From Owenia fusiformis (lineage: Eukaryota; Annelida; Polychaeta; Sabellida; Oweniidae), in contig CAIIXF020000006.1 in the NCBI GenBank assembly GCA_903813345.2, forward strand, positions 14,080,348 to 14,144,347: a stretch of 64,000 nucleotides of DNA, given 5' to 3'. Shown here piece after piece: positions 19,901 through 30,475 of this stretch. The notes below the pieces were generated by a model. It was given only the letters and a program-made list of their open reading frames with translations. It was not told where the DNA came from and ran no database searches. Positions within the stretch are counted from its first letter, which is position 1; each line of letters starts with the position of its first letter. The translations under genes and the position numbers were made by a program.

Positions 19901-22900
19901 CAACTTTGTAACCAGAAACAAGACAATGTTTTTGCTTAAGGTACAAGAAAAAAAGAAAAAATGATGTCCTGAAATCAATCTGAAAAAGCCAAGAATCATA
20001 AGCAGAAAATGATTCTGTATTGTGTAGTGATCATTAGTAATCATAATCAGGGATACATTAAGTTACAACTTCACCAGTGTTGGACAGTGTTTTTCCTAAG
20101 CAAATATAAATCACAGGACCAATGGACTGGCAATATCAAAATTTCAACCAGTCCAGGCTAAGCATCATCAGTCATCTGGACCTGTAACTTCTGCTACATC
20201 ACAGGTCCAAGTGATTTAATCAACCAGTCCTTAAAATATTAAAGTTACTTCGAATTTAAGGATAACTACATATGATTTACATGTATACCATTATCACTAT
20301 GTGTGTGTGTTAGACAGTATCACAGGCTGGTATCGAAAGATTTGTCCGCTGTGACAGAGCATGCTATTTTTCATAAAAACACTAAGAATGCTTCACGATT
20401 TATTTTTTAACTCATATGTTTCGTTATATCAAAGATAATTACTTACTCCATGCAATGGATATATCATTTGCGTGTAACCTTCACTTCTGTTTGAAGTCTA
20501 ATAACGCTAGGAGTAAAATCTATTGAAAACGGCGACAGAGTATCAAACTCTAAAATGTACCATTTCTTTTTTATTAATTTTTTAATGGCATGATATAGTG
20601 ACACGATAATATTAACATATGTTTTCACCATAACTCTGAATGTATTAATGAAATATTAACCTTTAGCGTGCTGCCGGCAGACTCGTCCGCCGAGACTAAA
20701 ATGTCTCTCACAACTGCCGGCGGACCCGTACGCCCGATTTCAAACTTTTAAAAACTTTACTTTTTCGCGCCATTCGTATTGTCCAATTAGATTGCCCGAT
20801 TTATTCAGTGCCTAACATGACTTCCTGTTGACCTAGAATGGCGATATTTTGAAAAATAATTCTCAATTCAACAATTTAAACAGTGTTTTAGTCGTTTTTA
20901 GTGAACGAATCGTACAAAATGGTGGACAAATACGATCACAACGAAAATGTGGAGGAAATGAATTACGATTTCGAGCTCTTTAGGCTCTTGGAAGCCGATA
21001 ACGGTCATCGAAAATAGAAACTAGAATATTTTCTGAATTGAAAAATTGAACATTCGATCGCTGCAAATTCAGATTTGGATTCTGACCAGACGAAGAGGCG
21101 GAGCGGCGGATTCCGGAGGAGTATTCATGGTATATTCATGCCCAGTCGTGTTAATGTACGAAAAAATTCATGTGAACATTTTTTTCATGAGCCAGGCCAC
21201 TGTATCTTCCCTTTGTGAAAATTTTATCCAGATTCATTCAGTAGTTATTGAGATATTAATTATTATATCATTTTTTGCACTCTTTGAAAAATAAGCCAGT
21301 TGCGTGGGATATATTTGCTGAAATAAGGCAGCATGGTAAAGGTTAATGCATTGGGTCTTTTTAATTTTTTTATAAAAAATAATATTAATATTTTTTGTCC
21401 GCTGTGACGGAGCATTTTCACAGTTCACATTTGCAACTGCTCCGTCACAGCGGACAAAAAAATTCAAAATTATTTTCTATAAAAGAATTAAAAAGACCAA
21501 ATACATCAACATCTCATTTATACCTTCATAGTTATGCTGAAACCATGTGTAAATATTATCGTGTCACTATATCGTGCCATTAGAAAGTTAAACAAGAAAT
21601 GGTACATTTTGAAGTATGATACTCCGGCGCCATTTTCAATAGCTTTTCTTCCCAGCGTAATTGGACTTCAAACAGAAGTGAAAGTTACCCGCAAATGATA
21701 TATCCATTGCATGGAGTAAGTAATTTTGTATGGTATAACGAAACATGTGAGTTAAAAAATAAATCGTGAAGTATTCTTAGTGTTTTTATGAAAAATAACA
21801 TGCTCTGTCACAGCGGACAAATATTTCGATACCAGCCTGTGAGTATAGTTCATAATAAAGATATTATATAAGAGATTCATTCTCCTCTTTATTGAAAATA
21901 GACCACATTTCGTGACATTTGTCAAAAGCAGTTCAAAAAGAAATTTTAAAAATTAATACAGGAACCGGAAATTACTTTTGCTACACTGGACAAAAACAAA
22001 TGTAGTTTGTATCTTCACCCGGGATTGTTTAACCTCCATTTATCCTACTCGATCAATTTATGAATCCCCATATAATTTCTCGTTATAATTATATTTATTT
22101 ATTAGTTAGTGGACAGTAATGAAGTCCCCCTGTTGGAATTCCCGGTTAATTTGCTTCCATAATCAGAAATTTTACATTGAACGAAATAGCATATGGTCAC
22201 TACCCACAATTCATTTCGACCAATCAGAAAACAGTTTTTCGAAGTTATTGATAGATTATGCTACGCAATTTATCCTCGTTTGCAGACCTGAAACTCAAAA
22301 AATCCTGTCTGTTTAAAAGATTTTCGATGTGATAATGAGTAAAATCTTGAGTAAATGAAGTTCAACGATCGGACTGATGTTTGAGGTAAGACTTTGGTGC
22401 ATATCTTAGCCATCGGACTTGGACGGTCTTGTGGACTGGTTGGTTGGAATAAATTGTCAGTCCTGGGTCAACATCATCGGAGATGTCCCATGGTCCGACG
22501 CTTAGGAAAAAACTGGTGTTGGTATTCACCTCTTATCCTCAAAAAGCCTATTTTGAATAAATAACCCTGTTTATATATTGTAGAATGATGAACCCTGGGT
22601 TAGTACACCTGTAGATTGTTTGAGTTGACTCTTGTTTTCTATATTAATTTCTGCATTGACTACTAACTTGCAATTGTATCTAACTTAAGTGTGGCATAAG
22701 GAGTCGCTCATACCAACCGATACCTAACATAGTAATATACTTACTGTACTGGAGCTACTTGTTCAGTTATTTACTCTTGGCAGTAATTCAATGGCATGTT
22801 ACTAATAATACAAGTAATATGTCATTTCCCAAATGTGGGGACAAATAATGCTAAAACAGGGGTAAATTTTTAACTCCACTAAATATCTAAGAAAAGGGGC

Positions 22901-25325
22901 AGGAAATTTTATTCAGCAAAATTAATGTTGCACTTTTACAACTAAATATCCATACTCATACCACCCATTGCATACTCAAGTCAACAAGTATATGGCCAAA
23001 GTAATATTCTATAGCATACAGACAAACTTGCAATTTTGCTCAACAATTCCGTCAACAATTCTCACAGTCAGGAATCACGCATTGCATCTTGTTGATCTGC
23101 TTCCTTCTACTCTGGTGCGGATTTATAACTGAAACATCGTCCATTTAAGTTATTTTCCACACCCCAGGTTTATTTCCCAGAGAACTTTCACCTGTGGTAA
23201 AGGGTAGGTTGAGGATTCACTAATGCCACATAAGATTATGATTACATTTTTCATTAAAGCTTTTTTTGTTCCTTTCTCAAGAAACCCAATGTTGCAGTTT
23301 ACATGCACTCTTTACACATGAATGTAGTTCCTTGTTTTGCCCACGTTTTTATTATCTTTAAAATATTGTTGTCAAGTTTTCTGTGTTTTCCAAATTAATG
23401 ATTTGACGCTCAATACACTTCTATAAATTTGCTTTTTTCTGATGAAGAAAACTTGTTGGTCAATGCTTTTAGTGGCCCACCCACTCAGTCATGTCCTTTG
23501 GAAAGTTAGTAATTGTATCAACCAGAAGGTCTGAAATATAACTATTATATATATTCAACACTGGTAAAAGTATATCTATTGGATGGCATAAATAGCTATC
23601 ATAGCTCATTCAAAATGGATGTAGAAAATGTGACACCCCTGACAACAGAGTATTGAACATTGGTCCATAACTGCATGCATTAAAAAAAGCTGCTCTAACT
23701 AGTTTATGCTATTGTGAAAGGTTTGGGGAAGACTTCAGACATTCATGAATATTTTTTAATTGAGGGGCTTATGTCCTCTTTGATTCAGTCTTCTATTGAT
23801 GGACAAATATTTTTATTTCTGTTTTTCAGGCTTCAGAAATTGATGAGGAAGTTGGAGATGGAGAAGGTATGTAGTTGTAATACAATACAAATTGATAAAC
23901 CGATTTCAATTTGAGACATTGTTCGACTGTATCTACTCATTTTCAAACCTAGTTTGCACTTATCCCTAGTGTAGATGGCTGACAGTGCTATCACATACAC
24001 AGAAGACAGTGCGTATATGAAACATAAACACAACTTGTCGCTTTCCTCAGAACACTGTGATCTAGGAATTGAACCAAGATGTGACATTTCAGTCTGTTAA
24101 ATTATAAATTACTTTTCTTTACATTTCATTGTGTAATTTATAAATGCTTATCAGGCTTTCCTAATAATGTAATAGAAATATAACAATTTGACAGTCAAAT
24201 ACTGAACTGATATCCTATCATACAATTCATAAAGCCACATATATTATGTTGTAATATGTGTCTTGTCATTTCTATGACATTTCTATGATACCATGTGTGA
24301 TGTTGTTGCTTCAGACGATGACCTTGATGATGAGGACATTGAAGACGAGGAAGATGAAGATGAAGTTGATGAGGATGAAGAAGGAGAGGTAATTAAGTTT
24401 GAATTTGAAATGTCTTAATGTTTGTCCAGTGGGTCTAAAGGTGGGCATAAATTGATAATTTCAGTTAATAAGCTTGTATTTATTTATTTATTACTTTATT
24501 TGCCTACATGTAGTAAAATAGTGAGATATCAGTAGGGGTGAGACGAGTCGATAAAATCCGATTCGAGTCGAATCCGATTCGAGTCAGAAAATGACGATTC
24601 GAGTTTCGAATCCGTTTCGAGTCGCGTAAAGTGCGAACAACATCGCTTTTGACCGTTCGTATTTTTAATGCGTCAATGGTGGAAAGCCGGAAATATAAAC
24701 AAACACAATTCGTTGTAAGTTTATTCTGATTTTATTACATATATTCTTTCATTTATGTGTACATACAATATAATAATTTAATACAAGCATATCCAAGTCA
24801 TTGAAACTTATATATTCAACGCAATATCGAGTAAAAACATGCATATTGACAGTATTTTTCTGAATCTTTTTATTTTTTCGAATTTTTTTCTCAACTCGAA
24901 AATGATTCGATTCATCAACTTCGACTCGATTCGACTCGACTCGAAGCCCCAAACCCGCGAGTCCTCGACTCATCAGGTTGTCGTCTCACCCCTAGATATC
25001 AGTGATGTATTTAATTAGATGGAAATACATGTGCAAAGAAATTTGTTATTATGAAATCAAACATGTAAACAGTTCAATTATTTGGCAGAATATTAGAATG
25101 TATGTGCTTGATTTGACCCAATCTTGGTTAATCTGGTGCCCAGGTCAAGTTATATATCCATGTACAACATGTTTGCATTTTACCTTTCTGACTGGTTTTG
25201 CATAAAAAAATAGTTATACATTCTTTAGAAAATAATGAAACATACATATCATGATACATTCACTTCATCTTTTTCAGGAGGAGGGAGAGGGAGATGAGGA
25301 TGAAGAAGGGGAGGAGGATAGTTAA
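13866..25325 (+). CDS. SET: SET nuclear proto-oncogene homologue: NAP-family histone chaperone, PP2A inhibitor (complete)
   Basis: SET (I2PP2A/TAF-I) binds histones and inhibits PP2A and histone acetylation, mainly in the nucleus. Eight exons join at 13866-13935, 17567-17748, 18235-18357, 18615-18731, 19469-19633, 23830-23866, 24315-24388 and 25278-25325. They total 816 nt, or 271 residues (human SET 277-290). Residues 25-65 form the long dimerisation helix ([20 protein letters not shown]). The earmuff domain spans about 75-219 ([56 protein letters not shown]). Residues from about 220 are an acidic Asp/Glu tail, which in the family binds histones. The start has a good context (GAAACATGG) and gives a short N-terminus with KIAKTDD basic residues. 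All introns are GT-AG and phases agree. It is head-to-head with POFUT1. Confidence 0.96.
14968..15182. repeat. Palindromic element in SET intron 1 (about 95-bp arms)
   Basis: GTGGCCTGACTGCGTCGGTA and its inverse ACCGACGCAGTCAGGCCAC bound the arms. Inside, TAAGATTTACCTGAAGA and CCTCTAGAGGTTAG pair with their inverses. A weaker outer pairing (AATTTCCTTGTTCTGCTGAT with ATCAGCAGGACAAGGAAATT) extends it to about 14941-15280, with some 70 extra bases in the right arm. Confidence 0.65.
16124..17130. mobile_element. 1,007-bp TTAA-flanked hairpin element in SET intron 1
   Basis: The ends GGCGACGCTA/TAGCGTCGCC abut TTAA on both sides (16120-16123 and 17131-17134). The two arms, about 425 bp each, are nearly identical inverted copies over 16124-16550 and 16700-17130. 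They include GATCCCCAAAGCTAGCATGA and its inverse. The central 150 bp is unpaired and there is no ORF. TTAA targets are typical of piggyBac-type transposition. That assignment rests on the target only. Confidence 0.8.
17567..17748 (+). CDS. SET: SET exon 2
   Basis: It encodes the coiled dimerisation helix and IPNFWVTA. The acceptor is GATTTTAG. Two donors are possible at the end: GTAACA after Trp and GTATCC after Ala. The second is chosen because it joins in frame to FVNHPQV and preserves the conserved FWVT-FVNHPQ sequence. Confidence 0.92.
18235..18357 (+). CDS. SET: SET exon 3
   Basis: It encodes [19 protein letters not shown] through [13 protein letters not shown], with donor GTAAGT. The acceptor GTGTAAG lacks a strong pyrimidine tract, but the protein match fixes it. 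Confidence 0.92.
18615..18731 (+). CDS. SET: SET exon 4
   Basis: It encodes [20 protein letters not shown] through [10 protein letters not shown]. The acceptor is TTCTTGCAG and the donor GTGAGG. Confidence 0.95.
19035..19180 (-). mobile_element. SINE-like repeat, copy 1 (SET intron 4)
   Basis: This is a 146-bp sequence that recurs at 23940-24085 with two differences. On the minus strand it starts GTCACATCTTGGTTCAATTC, with a pol III B-box-like GGTTCAATTCC near its 5' end. This suggests the 3' half of a tRNA-derived SINE. No poly-A tail or clear target duplication is seen. Confidence 0.6.
19469..19633 (+). CDS. SET: SET exon 5
   Basis: It encodes [20 protein letters not shown], then [19 protein letters not shown] and [13 protein letters not shown]. 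The basic GKKR stretch corresponds to the family's nuclear localisation loop. The acceptor is GATTTTAG and the donor GTAGGT. Confidence 0.95.
20660..21342. mobile_element. 683-bp piggyBac-like non-autonomous element
   Basis: The inverted ends are CCTTTAGCGTGCTGCC and GGCAGCATGGTAAAGG, with TTAA on both sides (20656-20659, 21343-21346). TTAA targets and CC-starting ends match piggyBac practice. It is more GC-rich than its surroundings. It has a 32-codon ORF at 20919-21017 but no transposase core. Confidence 0.75.
20919..21017 (+). pseudogene. 32-codon acidic ORF inside the piggyBac-like element
   Basis: The ORF starts [20 protein letters not shown] and stops at TAG 21015-21017. An acidic start followed by loss of frame would fit the amino end of a transposase left after internal deletion. 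This is inference: the stretch is short and carries no diagnostic residue. Confidence 0.3.
23830..23866 (+). CDS. SET: SET exon 6 (37-nt micro-exon)
   Basis: It encodes [12 protein letters not shown] plus one base at the start of the acidic tail. The acceptor is TTTTTCAG and the donor GTATGT. It replaces the VPDMDDEEG of vertebrates. Phase agreement with exon 7 supports it. Confidence 0.85.
23940..24085 (-). mobile_element. SINE-like repeat, copy 2 (SET intron 6)
   Basis: It matches 19035-19180 at 144 of 146 positions by eye, in the same orientation. The two A/G differences lie in the GC(A/G)TATAT(A/G)AAAC segment. Confidence 0.6.
24315..24388 (+). CDS. SET: SET exon 7
   Basis: It encodes [20 protein letters not shown], then DEEGE, almost purely acidic. 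The acceptor is GCTTCAG and the donor GTAATT. Confidence 0.92.
24533..24994. mobile_element. 462-bp hAT-type MITE with perfect 8-bp target duplication
   Basis: The ends TAGGGGTGAGACGA and TCGTCTCACCCCTA are perfect inverted repeats. They are flanked by GATATCAG on both sides (24525-24532, 24995-25002). Both subterminal regions carry clustered TCGAGTCG/CGACTCGA repeats, as hAT transposases often require. It has no coding capacity. It is located in SET intron 7. Confidence 0.88.
25278..25325 (+). CDS. SET: SET exon 8 (C-terminus and stop)
   Basis: It encodes [15 protein letters not shown] and the TAA stop at 25323-25325. The acceptor is TTTTTCAG. It completes the acidic tail. Confidence 0.92.
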   Translation, partial: EEGEGDEDEEGEEDS

Positions 25326-28300
25326 ATTCATTGCTATGACAACCGTAACATTCCCAGCAACAACAGTGGTAGCTATAGCAACCGTCACCATATTCACACC
25401 TGATGTCACATGACAACTCTGCCCTTGTACTATAGGATAATGTTAAATAGTATCTCAATGCAGGAAGCTTGGCAAACAGTTATGTCCAGCTAAAGTGTTA
25501 AATGACTTGATCTCAATTCTGCTGGGGGCATTAACACATTGTGGTTCAGAAATTCGCATGACCGATCTGGATTGAAATGTTATGTTGCAGATGTTGTCAT
25601 GGCGACTCAAAATTTTGCCTCGCTTGTGACCGATTATAAATTGGCGAAATGTACCAAATTGGACTGTTCACGATATGGTGTTGTGAATGTTTCATTGAAT
25701 AGCAAATCCACCGAGTGACCTCAAAGATGATTGGTAGAGGGTACATACTTTGCATTATAGATAAATTCTATTTTTGTACACTATAATCGCTTATAAGAGA
25801 ACATAATCGGTCAGATTCGAGGCAGTGGCGGATTAGTTAAGCTCTTTTACATTACACCATTTTCTAGTTGTCCATTCAGTGTTATATAAAGCTGCCATAG
25901 TGTACACAGACAGTGTAGCATTCAGGTTGTCATATGAGAATGAAATAACAGATGTCCACCAAGACAGGGACTAATTTTGTATAGAATGTGTATAGAAGCA
26001 GTTTTGTGACAAACTGATATTATATGTAGAGACTACTGTACAGTTAAATCCCACAGATAAGCATGTCTTATAAGAAAAAATTGAAGTTGAAATGTTTGTG
26101 TTATTTTTACTCATATTGTATGTCATTGGTGTGAACATCTTTCAGCTCACATTAAATCACTCTGAAAGATCATCTATCTATTTTCACCTCATCATACTTC
26201 TATTTTCACCTCATCATACTTCTATTTTCACCTCATCATACTTCAAATGTCCTAATTTATTATTTGAGCATATTCGTCAATCTTGCGTTTAGGAATCATG
26301 TTCAAAATTATAATTCATGCTATTTTAAATTCTATTCAAACATGTACTATTGCCAAATATTGCATAATAAGATTTAGGATTATTAATATGTGTGTTCAAA
26401 ATAAATACATATCAGATTAATCATGACATTTGAAGTTCTACAAAGCCAACAGAAGACAGCATTTGTATACATATTCATCACATTTGACAATACAGTGTAT
26501 AATTTCATCAATCCAATTCTCTTCATCTTCAGACATACATGTAAATGTAAAAAGTTAAATATTCTCTATAATTCAGCAGAATGTAGGAATTGTACAATGC
26601 TTCAGTAAAAAAGAATCATCTCCAAAAAACTGGTCAGGAATTTTAGTCTTTATATATTCAATGTCCCACGTCAACAGGACCATTAATCCTGTTATGATAT
26701 CCAATATAAGTGAATTTATCTCTGGCGTTTTTTGGAGAGTTCGTAATTTAAGAACTCTAGCATTGATCTGTTGTAAGGATGTGTCCGGGTATATGCCCTT
26801 TTGGTCCCTCAGTCAAATGTATGTTAAATATGTTTTTTATTACTGTCCTAGTTATATTTGATAAATATATTTACTTTTTCACGAGTTTTGATGCAAAATT
26901 AACCCCCTGCTGAGAGTCAGAATAAGTATCTTAGAATAAAAACCTCAATGGCAACATGTATGACTTGCAAAGAAGAAATAACTTAAGACCCATGAAGAAT
27001 TTAAAAGAAAATCATATTTTTGAAATATATTTAAGGATTAAAATTTTTTTCAAATTTTTGAATTTCCCGCCAGTTTAATTTGAAGGGGGAAAAACAAGAT
27101 GGCTGCCATTTGATGTAAGAAATATCAGAAAAAAAGTTGCTTCACTTTTAGTTTTCACAATGAGCACAGTTTTCCGGTTTAGGTTTTTTGACTGATTCTG
27201 ACTCTTCATCACCAGGGTCATGTATAGAGATTATAAAATTGAAACCGGAATGTTGTGCTCAGCATGAATTTGACTGAAATATGTGTAACTTCACCAACAC
27301 AATTGAACTCTCAAAACTGGATGCTCAGTAACTTTGAGTGACTATAATCCCTTGATTACCCAGATAAACACCAATTCACTTATCCAGAAATGCCATTCAA
27401 TGTCTATACAAAGAAAGTAAGCAATGTTTTGGAGGATATGTTTCAAACCTTTTGTATAAATAATTCATTTAATATTTGCCATTGATTTTTTTTCAATTCT
27501 GACAAAGTGATATGCACTGTCTTTGATGCCAATATTCTTCATTAATTGTGATACAAATTGATATTTTTGTACTCTCAGAAGAAGGCTAAGATATTGAAGT
27601 TTAATAATATGTGTGATTGAGTTGGTTTTTCAGACATAACAATTTTCAATATTTTCTAAGTCGATACCCAGACTCATTCCCAGACTCATCCTTTAGGTAC
27701 TTCTAGGATTTCATTTTCTCTTGTTACCAAAGATTACCGAGTGGTTGTGTTCTCCTGATTCCCAAAGTGACACTCCACACTAATGAGTAATGTTATACCA
27801 TTTCATTTTAATGTGTATATTATGGTATTTAGGCAAGTCTCTTGGAGCAGTTTGTTGGTTTATCTTCTTTAAAGCACAACTTTGAATTTTTAATGTGATG
27901 ACAGAGAGGTGCTGCCATCATGTGGCTGCCTGTGTAACTAGTTCTCATAAATGTAAAAATATCCAATGTGAAACTTCGTAATAAAAATCTATAAACAGAT
28001 GATTGTGGTGTAGTTTTATTTTCAAGGGTTGAACTAAGTTTGATGAGTTGAGAAGGCTAAAAAATTGTTTTATTCTTCCTAGATACTTTACATGCTGTGA
28101 TAATGGACCTTTTTCTATAGATTTCTCATTCATACATATTATTTCAAAAATTTATTTCACAAATTTTTCATTTTTAATTTCAACCAAAGTAATGAATATA
28201 ACTGTTTGATAGTTTATAGATGTTCCATGTAATTTTTCTCATGACAAAATAACTCTTGTAAGCATAGTGAATTTTCCTGCAAAAATCATACAATCCCACC

Positions 28301-29410
28301 ATGCAGTATTGTGTCCAATTCACAGTTTTGAGTTCTTCATATTGTGCCTGCATGTGGCAATTATCATAATTTAAAAAATCAATTTAGTGATATGATGACT
28401 ACCCATTTCATTATTTGAAAATTACAATGATATACATCTTTGCTTATGCAAGAAGCCTCTTGCTGAGGGCAGATTGCATGCAAGGGTCGTTCAGCAGAGT
28501 AAAACTTTTTGCCAGGGTTGGTTGCAGTTGTTCCTCATACATTATACATTGCACTTTCCAAATATAAACAAATTAATTATGTTGGTAATAAAGCCATTTT
28601 GACCATTAAACCTTAAATGTTATAGTTTTGGTTAACTATCATTCTTGAGTGTAAAATAGGCCTTGCTATGGCACATCAAAAATACATTTGATCTTTACAT
28701 TTTCACTATTGCCTGCCAATATCGATCTTTAATCTTATTTTACAAGTTAAAGCATGATTTCTTATTAATGTCCATCCTCTAAAAATCGACATTTCCTAAT
28801 AACTTTGTATGTTTTGCTTGGAAAAAAACATAAAAACCAACTCATGAAGCTATAAGAGAAATATTTGACATTTGTTTAAGATAATAGGGTGAGAGAGGAA
28901 ATGCTTTCACCTTAATGTATTCTGTAGTCTGACCACACTGTATAACTGTTATAAATTGACCCACCTACGCTGGAGCTGTACATACAGGGTGATTGATAAG
29001 TAACTTTAAAAGTACATGTACTGGAAAAGTTTCAGCAAATCACTTAATTTTGTTGAAACTTTTTTTGATATTTTAAGTATCAGTCATATAAAGTTTTACA
29101 GAATTACTTGACATACATACATAAGCTTACATACATAGATGTTCTTGAAATGGATATAAAACATTTCTACAGCAGTCATGAATAAGTATGTAGGTATTCC
29201 CACTCCACCTATTATGTATTTATCTTATCTAGTAGAAAAATATGGCTGAAAGGGGTAACAGGGAAACTTGATGTAAGACCTTTGTTAGATTGAGAATAGG
29301 GGGCAGCACAGGGACTTGATGCAAGATGAATTATCTACATTTGCATATTTACATGTAGTTTGATCAGTGCTAAATGCAGTGAGGTATTAATTCAACTCAA
29401 CTACTCAAAG
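25326..29410. other. SET 3' UTR and intergenic DNA
   Basis: No coding gene was recognised. AATAAA signals that could end the SET transcript are at 26400-26405, about 26935 and 28587-28592, and I cannot choose between them. A 3-copy tandem repeat lies at 26178-26243. Open frames here are short, lack codon character and are unsupported. Confidence 0.5.
26178..26243. repeat. 22-bp tandem repeat, three perfect copies
   Basis: The unit CTATTTTCACCTCATCATAC plus TT is repeated three times without change. It probably lies in the SET 3' UTR or just beyond. Confidence 0.9.
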
Positions 29411-30058
29411 CAAGGGCTTATTTAATACCCGCGGCTTAGTTGTGTACCAAACGAAACGACACGACATCCGGGGCTTTGTTTGGTCTTCATTAGACAATGG
29501 TGTATAGAGGGGTAGGTTTTCTCAGACCTCGGTACCTTTTTCTGTACCGTTTTGCGGTTATTTACTCCATGGCATAATTGATTAACTTAGATATATGATA
29601 TGAAAATAAGGGTTAATACGAACAGAATAAACAGGGAAATGTATTTGAAGTGGCGATTGTGTTTTCTGTCAGTCAGTCTTACCCCCCTTACCCAGCTCTA
29701 TAGCGCAGTATAAGGTGACCTGATTATGCAAATGAGAAGACCCCGTTGGTTTCTCGTCAGCGCAATCAAAATGGACGTGGACAATCTTCGATTTAACTGT
29801 TGTTTCCGAATGGCTCGTGACCGTAATTCACTTAACTATTGAAAATATGTTACGTTATAAGGATACATTGTTTTTACCAATCATCAACATGTGCTGACAT
29901 ATTCAGCTGTGGACTTTATGTCCAAAGGGAGGTAAGACACATCGTCAGAAAAAAATTCAAGTTCTCACACCCCTATCATTTATTGGCTTATTCAAATCGG
30001 ATGCGGTAAAAAACCGAACGCCAATTTGCGAACGTTCCGGGTATTACGTTCGCCCTTG
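29411..30058. mobile_element. 648-bp MITE with CAAGGGC ends and 7-bp flanking repeat
   Basis: The left end CAAGGGCTTATTTAATACCC and, inverted, the right end CAAGGGCGAACGTAATACCC match at 7 terminal bases and again at TAATACCCG. CTCAAAG flanks both sides (29404-29410, 30059-30065). The interior is more GC-rich than its surroundings and has no long ORF. It may be hAT-like. Confidence 0.55.
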
Positions 30059-30112
30059 CTCAAAGTAGCCAAGTATTGTCTTCAAATGAGCAATAATACC
30101 TCAAAAACATTT

Positions 30113-30217
30113 TTATGTCAACACCTTCAAAAAGTGGTGACATATTGTTATGGTCTCTGATTTTTGTGGAATCTGTAACAAATGGTGGTGACATTTTGCA
30201 TGTTAATGCCTTGTATG
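30113..30217 (+). repeat. Core-less copy of the GTGGTGACAT repeat
   Basis: It contains AGTGGTGACATATTGTTATG, ATCTGTAACAAATGGTGGTG and CATGTTAATGCCTTGT in family order, but none of the AAGGTCA core units. It shows that the tandem core can be absent. Confidence 0.7.
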
Positions 30218-30261
30218 AATTTGTTGATGCCAGTTTACAGTTGAGTAACATTCTTTGTATT

Positions 30262-30381
30262 ATGGATGTAGGGGTATCAATGGTTTTTCAATGGATGTAG
30301 GGGTATCAATGTTTTTCAATGGATGTAGGGGTTTCAATGTTTTTCAATGGATGTAGAGGTTTCATTGATTATCAATGGGTG
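30262..30381. repeat. 28-29-bp minisatellite, about four copies
   Basis: The unit ATGGATGTAGGGGTATCAAT followed by GTTTTTCA starts at 30262, 30291, 30319 and 30347, with a decayed fifth. Confidence 0.85.
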
Positions 30382-30475
30382 ATCTATTTTAATATAATAT
30401 CTACGTATATCAAAATTTGCATGAATAAGCTGAAAAATTAGAGCATTTCTCGTTAAATACTTACAGTCACCCTGT

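Larger units (their letters stand above)
20321..21841. mobile_element. Foldback element with about 410-bp arms, interrupted by a TTAA element
   Basis: The ends are CACAGGCTGGTATCGAAA and its inverse, flanked by a 5-bp direct repeat AGTAT (20316-20320, 21842-21846). Each arm begins and finishes with TTTGTCCGCTGTGAC(A/G)GAGCA. The left arm (20321-20659 plus 21347-21425) is split by the element at 20660-21342, while the right arm (about 21432-21841) is uninterrupted. Without the insert the element is about 834 bp. The superfamily is unclear: CAC ends and a 5-bp duplication are seen in several groups. Confidence 0.75.
20085..22515. mobile_element. hAT-like outer element of a nested stack (SET intron 5)
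   Basis: The left end is CAGTGTTTTTCCTAAGC and the right end, inverted, CAGTTTTTTCCTAAGC. The flanks are GTGTTGGA (20077-20084) and GTGTTGGT (22516-22523), an 8-bp target duplication with one difference. CAG-type ends plus 8-bp duplications indicate hAT. The body has no transposase and contains the hairpin element at 20321-21841. Confidence 0.6.
28984..30475. mobile_element. Possible element with ACAGGGTGA ends enclosing the 29411-30058 MITE
   Basis: ACAGGGTGATTGATAAGTAA at the left and, inverted at the right, ACAGGGTGACTGTAAGTATT form imperfect ends of about 20 bp. ACAGGGTG-type ends are common on invertebrate DNA transposons. No convincing target duplication is visible, so the pairing is tentative. 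Confidence 0.35.
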
